Shown here in pieces: positions 23,823-32,655 of a stretch of DNA of 39,309 nucleotides (positions within the stretch are counted from its first letter, which is position 1; every line of letters starts with the position of its first letter). The DNA is from Comamonadaceae bacterium (GTDB taxonomy: Bacteria > Pseudomonadota > Gammaproteobacteria > Burkholderiales > Burkholderiaceae): assembly GCA_947374535.1 (NCBI GenBank), contig CANCCJ010000018.1, positions 1 through 39,309 of the forward strand, given 5' to 3'. Under the pieces are notes generated by a model, which was not told the DNA's origin, made no database searches, and saw nothing but the letters and a program-made list of their open reading frames with translations. A program made the translations under genes and the position numbers.

Positions 23823-24587
23823 ATGGAAACAGGCGCAATCACACAGTACATCGATGTGGCCCAAATCGTTTTGTACATGTTTTGGGCATTCTTTGCGGGG
23901 CTGATTTATTACCTCTTACGCGAAAACCACCGCGAGGGCTACCCCATGGATTCAGGCCGCGACAACGGCCCCAAGATCGAAGGCTGGCCACCGGTGCCCG
24001 AGCCCAAGGTGTTCAAAACGCAAGATGGCCATACCTACCTCTCGCCTGATCTGGCCCGTCCTGACGGCGAGTACAGCGCCCAGCCCATGCACGGTTGGAA
24101 CGGTGCACCGCTGGAGCCTCTGGGTGACCCATTGCTGGCTGGCGTCGGCCCCGGGGCTTGGGCCATGCGCGCCAACATCCCGGATGCAGACCCACACGGC
24201 CATCCCAAAATCGTACCCCTGCGCGTCGCCACGGACCACTCGGTCGCCAAACAAGACGTGGACCCGCGCGGTCTCCCAGTCTGGGGCGCCGACGGGGTGG
24301 TGGCTGGCACCGTGGTGGAGCTGTGGGTCGACCGCATGGAGATGCTGTTTCGCTACGCCGAAGTGCAGTTGGTGAACTCGGACAAACGTGTCTTGTTGCC
24401 AATGACGTTCGCACGCATCAAAAAAGACGGCTCGCATGTGCAAGCGATTTTGGGACACCAGTTTGCCAACGTGCCGCAAACCCAATCCAAAGACCAGATC
24501 ACCTTGCTCGAAGAAGAAAAAATCACCGCCTATTACGGCGCGGGTACCTTGTACGCCACGCCTGAGCGTCAGGAGCCCATACTGTGA
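23823..24587 (+). CDS. puhA: reaction centre H subunit
   Basis: A 254-residue protein with one N-terminal transmembrane helix (about 12-32, QIVLYMFWAFFAGLIYYLLR) and a cytoplasmic PRC-barrel domain. It caps the reaction centre on the cytoplasmic face and guides protons to QB. MDSGRDNGPKIEGWPPVPEPK is a typical PuhA linker. ATG 23823 is chosen because AAGGAG lies 7 nt upstream; a TTG 15 nt earlier overlaps that site. The stop overlaps the GTG start of puhB. Confidence 0.96.
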   Translation: METGAITQYIDVAQIVLYMFWAFFAGLIYYLLRENHREGYPMDSGRDNGPKIEGWPPVPEPKVFKTQDGHTYLSPDLARPDGEYSAQPMHGWNGAPLEPLGDPLLAGVGPGAWAMRANIPDADPHGHPKIVPLRVATDHSVAKQDVDPRGLPVWGADGVVAGTVVELWVDRMEMLFRYAEVQLVNSDKRVLLPMTFARIKKDGSHVQAILGHQFANVPQTQSKDQITLLEEEKITAYYGAGTLYATPERQEPIL

Positions 24588-25267
24588 AAGCCACCCACGA
24601 GCACGAGTGGGAAGCCGCACCTGGCTTGCCCAGCGCACTGCCACCCGGCGAACGCGTGATCTGGCAAGGCCGTCCGAGTTGGCGTCATTTGGCAGTGCAT
24701 GCGTTTCATGTGCGCAAAATCACTGTGTACTTTGCATTGATGCTGGCGCTGCAGGCGCTCAACCTGACCGCCCCAGACAGCGGCACTGGCTGGAAAGCCA
24801 TGGCTGATGTTGAATGGAAACCTCTGCTGGTCGCCGCCAGTCTGTATGCCTTTGCCCTGGGTTTGCTGCTGGGCACCGCATGGCTGTCCGCCAGCAGCAC
24901 CCTCTACACCTTGACCAACAAACGGGTGGTCATGCGCATTGGCATCGTGCTGACACTGACCTTCAACCTGCCGTACAAGCGCATTGCTGGTGCCTCCATC
25001 AAGCCCTATGCCCAAGGGCTGGGCGACATCGCCCTGGCACTTCATCCTGAAGATCGCATTGGCTGGGCTCACCTGTGGCCTCACCAGCGCGCTTGGTACA
25101 TCAACCAACCCCAGCCCACCTTACGTTGCATCCCCGCGGCAGATCAGGTGAGTCAACAGCTATTGGCGTTGTGGCGTGAAGAACATGCAGGTCAAAGCCT
25201 GTCCTTGGGCGATCGGTCTGCCGGTGACGCCACATCAGCACATCCACAACCAGGCATCTTGGTATGA
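24584..25267 (+). CDS. puhB: photosynthetic complex assembly protein PuhB
   Basis: A 227-residue membrane protein with a bacterial PH-like domain (bPH2 type): GERVIWQGRPSW near the start, two or more hydrophobic spans, then STLYTLTNKRVVMRIGIVL. PuhB assists reaction-centre and LH1 assembly. The start codon is GTG (24584), sharing GTGA with the puhA stop, and the stop shares ATGA with puhC. Confidence 0.93.
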   Translation: MKATHEHEWEAAPGLPSALPPGERVIWQGRPSWRHLAVHAFHVRKITVYFALMLALQALNLTAPDSGTGWKAMADVEWKPLLVAASLYAFALGLLLGTAWLSASSTLYTLTNKRVVMRIGIVLTLTFNLPYKRIAGASIKPYAQGLGDIALALHPEDRIGWAHLWPHQRAWYINQPQPTLRCIPAADQVSQQLLALWREEHAGQSLSLGDRSAGDATSAHPQPGILV

Positions 25268-25737
25268 GTAGCCTAAGCAACACCCACTGGTCACAAAAAA
25301 ACCAAGGACTGAGCCGTCCCATGGCCTGGATCGGGGTGGTGTTACTGGCCGTGTTGGTCGCCGTGGGATTGGCGAGATGGTCTGGGCTAGACCCACGCAC
25401 GCCCGACGCTGGCGTGCAGTGGCAGCGAGCGCTGCAATTTCAAGATTTGCCCGATGGCGACATCACTGTGCTCGACGCCAACAACCAACAGGCTGTGGCT
25501 CGATTTTCTGGCGAGCAAGGCTTTTTACGCAGCACCCTACGCGCACTTGCGCGTGAGCGGCACCGCGAAAAAATAGGTGCCAATGCCCCCTTTTTGCTGA
25601 TTGGCCGCACCGATGGCCGTCTGACCTTGCTTGACCCCACCACCCAGCAACGCATTGACTTGGAGTCTTTTGGCCCGAGCAACGCCGCCGTCTTTGCTGG
25701 CCTGCGCTTGGCAGGTCAAGAAACTTCACATCGCTAA
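25264..25737 (+). CDS. puhC: photosynthetic complex assembly protein PuhC
   Basis: A 157-residue protein with an N-terminal membrane anchor (about 20-38, [19 protein letters not shown]) and a C-terminal periplasmic-type domain ([36 protein letters not shown]). It belongs to the PuhC family, which aids LH1 and reaction-centre organisation. Identification rests on the puhAB-puhC-acsF order as much as on sequence. Coupled to puhB by ATGA. Confidence 0.9.
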   Translation: MSSLSNTHWSQKNQGLSRPMAWIGVVLLAVLVAVGLARWSGLDPRTPDAGVQWQRALQFQDLPDGDITVLDANNQQAVARFSGEQGFLRSTLRALARERHREKIGANAPFLLIGRTDGRLTLLDPTTQQRIDLESFGPSNAAVFAGLRLAGQETSHR

Positions 25738-25766
25738 ACCACGCACCGACACCACCGGAGAATTTT

Positions 25767-26849
25767 ATGAACGCCACCGCTGTCCACACCATTGAAACCG
25801 CTGAAGATGCCAACAAAAAGGCCGTGCACAGTGACATGATCAGCCCGCGTTTTTACACTACCGACTTTGACGCCATGGACCGCATCAACATTGAGCCGGT
25901 GCGCGCCGAGTGGGACAAGATGATGGCCGAGTACGAGGGCGACAACAACCACGATCACTTTCAGCGCGACGAGGCGTTTGCGGGTGAAGTGACAGCTGGC
26001 ATGGCCAGCCTCTCGCCCGATATGCGCCAGGAGTTCATGGACTTTTTGGTCAGCTCCTTGACGTCTGAATTTTCCGGCTGCGTGCTCTATAACGAAATCC
26101 GCAAAAACGTCACTAACCCCGACATCAAGCAGCTGATGACTTACTTGGCGCGCGATGAATCGCGCCATGCGGGCTTCATCAACCTCTCGCTGCGCGACTT
26201 CAATCTGGGCATCGACCTGGGCAACCTGAAGCGCACCAAGAAATACACCTTTTTCAAGCCCAAATACATTTACTACGCGACCTACTTGTCCGAAAAAATC
26301 GGCTACGCGCGCTACATCACCATCTTCCGCCAGCTCGAAAAACATCCCGAAAAACGCTTTCACCCCATCTTTCGCTGGTTCGATTTGTGGTGCAACGACG
26401 AGTTCCGCCATGGCGAATCGTTTGCCCTGATCATGCGCGCCAACCCCAAGCTACTCAGCGGCGGTAATAAGCTGTGGATTCGCTTTTTCTTGCTGGCCGT
26501 GTACGCCACCATGTACGTGCGCGACCACACGCGCCCTATGTTGCACGAAGCCATGGGCCTCGACTCGAGCGAATACGACTACCAGGTGTTTCGCATCACG
26601 ACCGAGATCACCAAGCAGGTGTTCCCACTGGCGCTGGACACCGATCACCCCGACTTCCGCCGGGGCTTGGAACGACTGTTTGCGATTTCGCAAGCCATGG
26701 AAAAAGCCAAAGCGCGTGGCGGCGTGGTGGGCAAGTTGCAGCAAGGCGTGTGCGCTGTGAAAGCCGCGGCCACCTTTGCCCGCCTGTACTTCATGCCCGT
26801 GATTGAACAAGACCTGTCACCCCAAGTTCGTATGGAACCCGCATGGTGA
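25767..26849 (+). CDS. acsF: aerobic Mg-protoporphyrin ester cyclase
   Basis: A 360-residue di-iron oxygenase that closes the isocyclic ring E of Mg-protoporphyrin monomethyl ester using O2. Iron-binding segments visible are [32 protein letters not shown] and [15 protein letters not shown]. The presence of AcsF and absence of BchE from the window imply oxygen-dependent pigment synthesis. Proteobacterial AcsF usually needs the small partner BciE, which I did not find here. GGAG lies before the ATG. Its end overlaps puhE by 7 nt. Confidence 0.97.
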   Translation: MNATAVHTIETAEDANKKAVHSDMISPRFYTTDFDAMDRINIEPVRAEWDKMMAEYEGDNNHDHFQRDEAFAGEVTAGMASLSPDMRQEFMDFLVSSLTSEFSGCVLYNEIRKNVTNPDIKQLMTYLARDESRHAGFINLSLRDFNLGIDLGNLKRTKKYTFFKPKYIYYATYLSEKIGYARYITIFRQLEKHPEKRFHPIFRWFDLWCNDEFRHGESFALIMRANPKLLSGGNKLWIRFFLLAVYATMYVRDHTRPMLHEAMGLDSSEYDYQVFRITTEITKQVFPLALDTDHPDFRRGLERLFAISQAMEKAKARGGVVGKLQQGVCAVKAAATFARLYFMPVIEQDLSPQVRMEPAW

Positions 26850-27640
26850 ATGAGGTCGTCTGTGCTTGCGTGTTCACGGCCCTGTGCTGGTGGTTCGGCA
26901 CGGGCGTGATCTTGTGGCTAGACCGTCTGCCTGCACGCAGCTTCCGCTTCAGCCAGGCAGGCTGGACTGTGCTTTTGGCTTTGAGTTTTTGGGGCGTGGC
27001 ACACAGCATGCAAGAGGTCAGCGTGTTCAACGCCTACCTCGCCTTCGGAAGCGTGATTGTCATGTGGGGCTGGCACGAGCTGGCCTTTCTCACGGGTTGG
27101 ATCACCGGCCCGCGCACTACCCCTCTAGATGCGGGAGCTACGGGTTGGCCGCGTTTTGTGCAATCGGTGCAGGTCATGCTCTACCACGAGCTGGCCTTGT
27201 TAGCCAACTTTGCGCTGCTCTGGTGGATGCAAGCCGGTCAGCACAACCATGTAGCCATTTGCACTTTTGCGCTGCTGTGGTGCATGCGCCTGTCGGCAAA
27301 ATTGAATTTGTTTTTTGGCGTACCGCAAAACGGTGCGCAATACCTGCCGGCTCACCTCAAATACTTGGCCAGCTATTTCCGTACACGCGACAACATGACG
27401 CTGTGGTTCGTGCTCTCGATGGGCGTGGCTATGGGCACCTGGTTCTGGCTGGTCTGGTTGGCGCAACAAGGCGCTGTGGCCATCACCACCGGGTGGGTCA
27501 TGCTGGCCACCTTGCTGGGACTGGCGATCGTCGAACACATCATCATGATTTTTCCTTGGCCACTGGAGCGGCTGTGGGGTTGGGCCATGGGCCAGACCAC
27601 CAAACCGGCTTTGACCACACCCCTTGAAGGCCCCACATGA
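26843..27640 (+). CDS. puhE: photosynthetic complex assembly protein PuhE
   Basis: A 265-residue polytopic membrane protein with about seven spans, of the PuhE/DUF3623 family found after acsF in purple bacteria. Typical segments are [37 protein letters not shown] and [12 protein letters not shown]. Its precise activity is unknown; it influences photosynthetic complex assembly in Rhodobacter. Start overlaps acsF by 7 nt, stop overlaps crtI by ATGA. Confidence 0.92.
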   Translation: MVNEVVCACVFTALCWWFGTGVILWLDRLPARSFRFSQAGWTVLLALSFWGVAHSMQEVSVFNAYLAFGSVIVMWGWHELAFLTGWITGPRTTPLDAGATGWPRFVQSVQVMLYHELALLANFALLWWMQAGQHNHVAICTFALLWCMRLSAKLNLFFGVPQNGAQYLPAHLKYLASYFRTRDNMTLWFVLSMGVAMGTWFWLVWLAQQGAVAITTGWVMLATLLGLAIVEHIIMIFPWPLERLWGWAMGQTTKPALTTPLEGPT

Positions 27641-29214
27641 ATACCTTGACCCTCACCCCAGCCCTGCGCGCCGAGGACTTTGACACACCGAGCATCCCAC
27701 CACGCCCCAGTGCCAGTGAGGTGAGCCGCACATCACAGCGCCCAGTTGCCGTGGTCATTGGCAGCGGCTTTGGTGGGCTAGCTGCAGCTATTCGCCTGAG
27801 TGTCAAAGGCTATGAGGTCAAAGTCTTTGAAAAACTAGATGCCCCCGGTGGCCGCGCTTATGTGCACCACCAGGACGGCTTCACCTTCGATGCGGGCCCC
27901 ACCATCATCACCGCACCGTTTTTGCTCGAAGAGCTGTGGGCATTGTGTGGCAAAAGTTTTTCAGACGACGTGAAGCTGGTGGCCATGGACCCGTTTTACC
28001 GTGTGCGTTTTTCAGACGGTACTTGGTTTGACTACAACGGCGATGCCGAACACATGCGCGCAGAGGTGGCCCGCTTTGAGCCCTCGGATTTAGCGGGCTA
28101 CGAACGCTTTTTGGAAGAAGCCGAGCGCTGCAAGACACTGGGTTTTGAGGGCATGGGCGACATGGCTTTTGACAAGGTCAGCGATCTTGTGGCCGCCATC
28201 CCCGACTTCTTGCGCATGGGCGCCTGGCGCAGCCTGTACAGCTTGGTAGCCAAACACATGCGCAACGACAAGCTGCGCATCGTGATGAGTTTTCACCCGC
28301 TGCTGATTGGCGGCAACCCCTTTGCCGTGACCTGCGCTTATGCGCTCATCAATTCGCTGGAGCGCACCTGGGGTGTGCACTCGGCCATGGGCGGAACCGG
28401 GGCCATCGTGAAAGGACTCGTCGGTTTATTGGAAGAGCGCGGCGTACCGCTGCGCTGCAACGCGCCCGTGACGCAGATAAGAATTGAAGGTGGCCGCGCC
28501 TGCGGTGTTGAATTGCAAAACGGCGAATTCGTGCTCGCAGACATCGTGGTCAGCAACGGCGACACAGCCTGGACCTACAAAAATCTGGTGGCCCCAGAGC
28601 ACCGTCGCGTTTGGACCGACCGCAAGATCGCCAATGGCAAATACTCCATGGGTTTGTTCGTCTGGTACTTCGGCACCTCACGCCAGTACAAAGATGTGCC
28701 ACACCACATGATGGTGCTGGGCCCACGCTACAAAGGCCTGCTGCAAGACATCTTCAAGAAGCACAAATTGGCCGAGGACTTCAGCCTGTACCTGCACCGC
28801 CCCACCGCCACCGACACCTCGTTGGCCCCGGAGGGCTGCGACACCTTTTACGTGCTCTCGCCCGTGCCGCACTTGGACAGCGGCACCGACTGGCCCGCCT
28901 TTGCCGAGACCTACCGCACCGCCATTGCCGAGAGCTTAGAGGCGAGCGTGCTACCGGGACTGCGCGAATGCATCGTGACCAGCAAGGTCAGCACACCACA
29001 GGATTTTCACGACAACTTGTGGTCTTATAAAGGCGCAGGCTTTGGCCTAGAGCCCTTGCTGCTGCAAAGTGCTTGGTTTCGCCCACACAACCGCAGCGAA
29101 GATGTGTCTGGCCTGTTCGTGGTGGGCGCCAGCACCCATCCCGGCGCGGGCGTGCCGGGCGTGCTGATGTCGGCCAAAGCTTTGGAATCGGTGGTGCCCC
29201 ATGTCCATGCCTGA
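27637..29214 (+). CDS. crtI: phytoene desaturase
   Basis: A 525-residue FAD-dependent desaturase. CrtI converts phytoene to neurosporene and/or lycopene; the spheroidene-pathway genes in this window imply mainly neurosporene, which sequence alone cannot prove. The FAD motif is VVIGSGFGGLAAAIRLSVKG (about 39-58) and the C-terminal signature is GLFVVGASTHPGAGVPGVL. Note a roughly 35-residue N-terminal extension before the FAD motif. Coupled to puhE by ATGA and overlapping crtB by 14 nt. Confidence 0.95.
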   Translation: MNTLTLTPALRAEDFDTPSIPPRPSASEVSRTSQRPVAVVIGSGFGGLAAAIRLSVKGYEVKVFEKLDAPGGRAYVHHQDGFTFDAGPTIITAPFLLEELWALCGKSFSDDVKLVAMDPFYRVRFSDGTWFDYNGDAEHMRAEVARFEPSDLAGYERFLEEAERCKTLGFEGMGDMAFDKVSDLVAAIPDFLRMGAWRSLYSLVAKHMRNDKLRIVMSFHPLLIGGNPFAVTCAYALINSLERTWGVHSAMGGTGAIVKGLVGLLEERGVPLRCNAPVTQIRIEGGRACGVELQNGEFVLADIVVSNGDTAWTYKNLVAPEHRRVWTDRKIANGKYSMGLFVWYFGTSRQYKDVPHHMMVLGPRYKGLLQDIFKKHKLAEDFSLYLHRPTATDTSLAPEGCDTFYVLSPVPHLDSGTDWPAFAETYRTAIAESLEASVLPGLRECIVTSKVSTPQDFHDNLWSYKGAGFGLEPLLLQSAWFRPHNRSEDVSGLFVVGASTHPGAGVPGVLMSAKALESVVPHVHA

Positions 29215-30352
29215 GCGCACGCCCCCACTCGCGCACACACCGAGCGCAGCGCCGCACCTGTATGCCGTGACCACGCCCGCTGCGCCTGCGGCGCTGAAAG
29301 AACTCGACTTCGATTCGCACGACCTGCAAGCCTGCGTGGCCATGATGCAAGGCGGCTCCAAAACTTTCTTTGCGGCCAGCCGCTTGCTACCGCCCCGTGT
29401 CCGCACCGCCGCCATCGCGCTCTATGCCTTTTGCCGAGTGGCAGATGACTTGGTGGACGAAGCCGGCCCCGGCGACACGCCTTTGGTAGTGTTGCAAGCG
29501 CGCTTAGACGCCATCTATGCCAGCACCCCGCACGACCACGTCGAAGACCACGCCTTGAGCCTGTTGGTGCAACAGTACAAACTGCCGCGCCATTTGCTGG
29601 ACGCACTGATTGAGGGATTTGCTTGGGATGCGGCTGGGCGCACTTACAACAGCATTGAAGACCTGCATGCCTACGGTGCCCGCGTGGCGGGCAGTGTGGG
29701 CGCGATGATGGCTTGGATCATGGGCACACACAACATGGACACCTTGGCACGCGCCTGCGAGCTGGGCGTGGCCATGCAGTTGACCAACATTGCCCGCGAC
29801 GTGGGACACGACGCCAGCATTGGCCGCTTGTACCTACCGCGTCAATGGTTGGTCGAAGCGGGAATCGATCCCGACGCATGGTTGGCCCAGCCCACGTTCA
29901 CGCCCGCCATCGCGCAAGTGGTGACGCGCTTGCTTGATGAAGCAGACCGTCTGTACAAGCAAGCGCACTCGGGCATCGCCGCTTTGCCGCCCGACTGCCG
30001 CGCTGCCATTTGCGCGGCCAGCATGATCTACGCCGAGATCGGCCACCAGCTGCGCCGCGAAGGCCTGGACTCGGTCAACAAGCGCACGGTGGTCAGCACC
30101 ACGCGCAAGCTCATGCTGCTGGCCAGCGCTTGGACGCAGGTGCACTGGATCCGTGTCAGCGAACACCCGCCTGAGCCGCTAGACGCCATCGTCGACATGG
30201 TGCAAGGCTGCCGCAACGCCACGCCCTTCACGGGCCACAAAGCTTTTTTTCCAAACCGCGCCATACCCCAACGTGTCGCTTGGATGTTCGAATTGCTTGA
30301 GCGCCGAGAAGCTGAGCGACTGGGCCTCAACACCCCGCAACAAACAACCTAA
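29201..30352 (+). CDS. crtB: phytoene synthase
   Basis: A 383-residue squalene/phytoene synthase that condenses two geranylgeranyl diphosphates. First Asp-rich motif: YAFCRVADDLVDEAGPGD; second: MQLTNIARDVGHDASIGRLY. The first 45 residues are Pro/Ala-rich and unconserved. Two ATGs (29201, 29207) are possible starts; both overlap the end of crtI. It is followed 17 nt later by the BLUF gene. Confidence 0.95.
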   Translation: MSMPERTPPLAHTPSAAPHLYAVTTPAAPAALKELDFDSHDLQACVAMMQGGSKTFFAASRLLPPRVRTAAIALYAFCRVADDLVDEAGPGDTPLVVLQARLDAIYASTPHDHVEDHALSLLVQQYKLPRHLLDALIEGFAWDAAGRTYNSIEDLHAYGARVAGSVGAMMAWIMGTHNMDTLARACELGVAMQLTNIARDVGHDASIGRLYLPRQWLVEAGIDPDAWLAQPTFTPAIAQVVTRLLDEADRLYKQAHSGIAALPPDCRAAICAASMIYAEIGHQLRREGLDSVNKRTVVSTTRKLMLLASAWTQVHWIRVSEHPPEPLDAIVDMVQGCRNATPFTGHKAFFPNRAIPQRVAWMFELLERREAERLGLNTPQQTT

Positions 30353-30369
30353 CGCCTGAGGCCACACCG

Positions 30370-30813
30370 ATGAAAGACAACCGCCACAACATTCAGGTGC
30401 GTTTGCTGTATGTCAGTCACGCGGTGGGGCCGCAAACCACCACTGTCACCACCAGCATCTTGCTGCAGGCGCAAACACACAATGCTGTGCACGGGATCAC
30501 GGGCGTGCTGTGCCAAGGCCAAGGTTTCTTTTTTCAAGTGCTAGAGGGCGAACGCAGCCGGGTGAACGCCCTATACCGACGCATTTGTGTTGATAGGCGT
30601 CACCACGCCGTGGACGTATTGCATTACGAAGAAATCAAGGAACGTCTGTTTGGCCAGTGGTCCATGGCACTGATACGCTTGCCTGTGAACGACCCGATGG
30701 TCAACCGTCAGCATCCTGACTTTGACCCCTACGCCACCTCTGGCCCTGAGGTGATGAAGCAGCTCCTGAATTGGGCGGCGTCGGGTCAACCGATTGAGAT
30801 GACGCCCCCCTGA
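30370..30813 (+). CDS. stand-alone BLUF blue-light photoreceptor
   Basis: A 147-residue protein consisting almost wholly of one BLUF domain (about 8-105), which binds FAD and senses blue light. The photocycle residues are all present: Tyr14 (LLYVS), Asn38 (QTHNAVHGITG), Gln56 (FFFQVLEG), Trp97 and Met99 (GQWSM). The Tyr-Gln spacing of 42 and the Trp/Met positions match the AppA BLUF domain. There is no output domain beyond a short C-terminal tail. As the last gene of the superoperon, 17 nt after crtB, it is likely expressed with pigment genes and may signal to PpsR or the AerR proteins; that is inference. A GAGG lies about 9 nt before the ATG. Confidence 0.92.
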   Translation: MKDNRHNIQVRLLYVSHAVGPQTTTVTTSILLQAQTHNAVHGITGVLCQGQGFFFQVLEGERSRVNALYRRICVDRRHHAVDVLHYEEIKERLFGQWSMALIRLPVNDPMVNRQHPDFDPYATSGPEVMKQLLNWAASGQPIEMTPP

Positions 30814-30836
30814 GCGTCACCCCTTGCGGGTGCGCT
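30813..30836. terminator. hairpin between convergent operons
   Basis: AGCG(T)CACCC pairs with GGGTGCGCT around a 5-nt loop: nine base pairs with one bulged T. It begins at the last base of the BLUF stop codon and ends 10 nt before the stop of the convergent small ORF. It lacks a U-run on both strands, so it may act as an mRNA 3'-end stabiliser or Rho-assisted terminator for both operons. Confidence 0.45.
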
Positions 30837-30846
30837 GTTGCGTGGG

Positions 30847-30975
30847 TCAGCTGTTGCTTGAGATCAACTTGGCAATCACGGCGATCACCACGAAAAATGA
30901 AGAAAACAGCGCAATGCCAACGGCATAGTAGGTGACCGACTTTTGGCGGATTTGAGAAATTGTCAATTTGTTCAT
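30847..30975 (-). CDS. 42-residue single-span membrane ORF
   Basis: The protein begins MNKLTISQIRQKSVTYYAVG and continues with a hydrophobic stretch (about 16-37, rich in Ile, Val, Phe, Ala) before a short polar tail. The basic N-terminus suggests N-in topology. AAGG lies 8 nt before the ATG. It follows the 39-residue ORF by 47 nt and pucC by 229 nt in the same direction, so it is probably part of, or downstream from, the pucBAC transcript. I do not recognise a family. Size and topology resemble antenna polypeptides or small reaction-centre/antenna auxiliary subunits, but it has no His inside the span to bind bacteriochlorophyll. Confidence 0.6.
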   Translation of the reverse strand: MNKLTISQIRQKSVTYYAVGIALFSSFFVVIAVIAKLISSNS

Positions 30976-31022
30976 GGTTACAACCTTGTTTAAAAACGGT
31001 CTGTCAAAAAGCAGCTGCGCCA

Positions 31023-31142
31023 TCACTCACTTGGGTGATCTGACGTTTTATGAAATGGACGTTTGGGGCGGTTCAACCAATTGGCCACCATGAACGCACA
31101 AAAAACGACAAACATGATGATGAGGATGTGTTTGATTTCCAT
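31023..31142 (-). CDS. 39-residue single-span membrane ORF
   Basis: The protein begins MEIKHILIIMFVVFCAFMVA, a hydrophobic span of about residues 5-24, then a basic tail (NWLNRPKRPFHK) and SDHPSE at the end. The basic tail suggests a cytoplasmic C-terminus. A strong Shine-Dalgarno AAGGA lies 7 nt before the ATG. It starts 62 nt after the pucC stop. Rhodobacter puc operons have pucD/pucE after pucC, but those are larger and I see no clear similarity. A loose likeness to CcoQ-type small oxidase subunits was noted and not accepted. Confidence 0.62.
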   Translation of the reverse strand: MEIKHILIIMFVVFCAFMVANWLNRPKRPFHKTSDHPSE

Positions 31143-31204
31143 GGCGTTTTCCTTGTGTGAAGTGATGATAAAAAAGAGTTGCAAAAAATGAGAGAAGGCT
31201 TGAA

Positions 31205-32602
31205 CTATAGGGGTTGACTTGTTGTTGAATCAAGTCTGGGCCAAGGTCGCATCAACGGGGACATGGCCCACAGGGTCAGCGCCAGCAACCCAATTTCAAG
31301 ACCATATACGGCCGTGTACCCCAGGACCGAACTGCTGGCCAGCGCCACGCCGTCGCGCACCAAACCACCCACAGCCATGCCGACCCCAGCCGCCGTTGCC
31401 TGCACAGCGCCCCACGCGCCCATGGCCAAACCGACATGCTCGGGGGGGGCCATTTGCATGGTGGCCGTGAGTGTGCCGTGGGCAAACACCCCACCACCCA
31501 AACCGATCAAGAAAATACCTGCAGCAAACAAGACGGGTGAATCTAGGGGGCCAGAGGCGATCACAGCCACAAAAGCTGGTATGCCCACCCAAGCACCCCA
31601 ACTCGCCATGCGGTAAGCGTCTGCACCGCGGCTGAGCACCCGCGAGGCCCAAGCAAAACCGATCAAACCACCCAACGCCAAAGTGGCGGTGAGCATAGTG
31701 GTGGTGGAGACACTGAGGTTCAAAATCTCGCCACCGTAGGGTTCTAGTAATACATCTTCCATGGTGAAAGCCATGGTGCCCAGCCCCACGGCCAGCAAGC
31801 GTCGCAGCGTGTTCTGACCTTGGCAAAACAGTTGCCAAGCTTGGGGGAAGGTGTGCTCAAGTGGCGTGCCGGGTTTGCGGTTGCGGCTGCGCGGCTCTTG
31901 TTTCCAAAGGGCCACCACATTAAGTACCAGCGTCATCACGGCTACTGCTTGCACCACGCGGATCAGCTGTCCGGGGCTGTAGTCGCGCAGCAGATGGCCC
32001 AGCATCAAGGCGCTACCGATCATGCCGACCAGTTGCATCACATACATGAGACCCACCACCTTGGGTTGACTCTCGGGCGGCGCCAAGTCAGTGGCCAGCG
32101 CCAGCCCTGCGGTTTGTACCGTGTGCATGCCGATACCCACCAACACAAAAGCACCCGCAGCGCCCACCAAACCCACCCAACCGGGAGCTTGACTCGACTG
32201 ACCTGCCCCGGCCAACACCAGCAGCGCAAAAGGCATGATGGAGAAACCTCCGAACTGCAGCAAACTGCCCATCCAGATGTAGGGCACGCGCCGCCATCCC
32301 AGTTGTGAACGGTGGTTGTCTGAGCGAAATCCAATCAGCGCTCGAAACGGCGCGATGAGCAAAGGCAGGGCCACCATCAACGACACCAGCGTGGCGGGCA
32401 CTTGCAGCTCCACAATCATCACGCGGTTGAGGGTACCCACCAGCATGACCATGGCCATGCCGACAGAAATTTGAAACAGCGACAAGCGCAGCAAACGCGA
32501 CAGCGGCAAGTCATCGCTGGCAGCGTCTGCAAAGGGCATGAATCTCGGACCCATCGAAGCCAGAGAATTCGCCCATGAAGCATGTGTTTTGGTTTTGGTC
32601 AT
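31205..32602 (-). CDS. pucC: LH2 assembly protein PucC
   Basis: A 465-residue membrane protein with about 12 spans, PucC family, needed for high-level LH2 formation. It shares RFMPFADAASDDLPLSRLLR and TLNRVMIVELQVP with lhaA. ATG 32602 (MTKTKTHASW) is chosen; the frame is open upstream only across the pucA 3' region. No good Shine-Dalgarno precedes it, and a perfect stem-loop ends 11 nt before the ATG, so translation may be kept low relative to pucBA. It follows pucA by 53 nt. Confidence 0.92.
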   Translation of the reverse strand: MTKTKTHASWANSLASMGPRFMPFADAASDDLPLSRLLRLSLFQISVGMAMVMLVGTLNRVMIVELQVPATLVSLMVALPLLIAPFRALIGFRSDNHRSQLGWRRVPYIWMGSLLQFGGFSIMPFALLVLAGAGQSSQAPGWVGLVGAAGAFVLVGIGMHTVQTAGLALATDLAPPESQPKVVGLMYVMQLVGMIGSALMLGHLLRDYSPGQLIRVVQAVAVMTLVLNVVALWKQEPRSRNRKPGTPLEHTFPQAWQLFCQGQNTLRRLLAVGLGTMAFTMEDVLLEPYGGEILNLSVSTTTMLTATLALGGLIGFAWASRVLSRGADAYRMASWGAWVGIPAFVAVIASGPLDSPVLFAAGIFLIGLGGGVFAHGTLTATMQMAPPEHVGLAMGAWGAVQATAAGVGMAVGGLVRDGVALASSSVLGYTAVYGLEIGLLALTLWAMSPLMRPWPRLDSTTSQPL

Positions 32603-32612
32603 AGCTTGGAAA

Positions 32613-32636
32613 GGCCAAGCGCTTTCGCGCTTGGCC
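32613..32636 (-). promoter_or_regulatory. perfect GNRA-capped stem-loop between pucA and pucC
   Basis: On the minus strand the arm GGCCAAGCGC pairs perfectly with GCGCTTGGCC over 10 bp around the loop GAAA, a stable GNRA tetraloop. It starts about 20 nt after the pucA stop. Only TTTCC follows, so it is a poor intrinsic terminator. Its position fits a 3' stabiliser or processing element that raises pucBA mRNA over pucC. Confidence 0.7.
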
Positions 32637-32655
32637 GATCGACGGGTTTCACCCG

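Noticed and set aside
31023..31142. 39-residue ORF as a CcoQ-like cytochrome oxidase subunit
   Set aside because: Only the general plan (one span then a basic tail) matches; there are no cco genes nearby.
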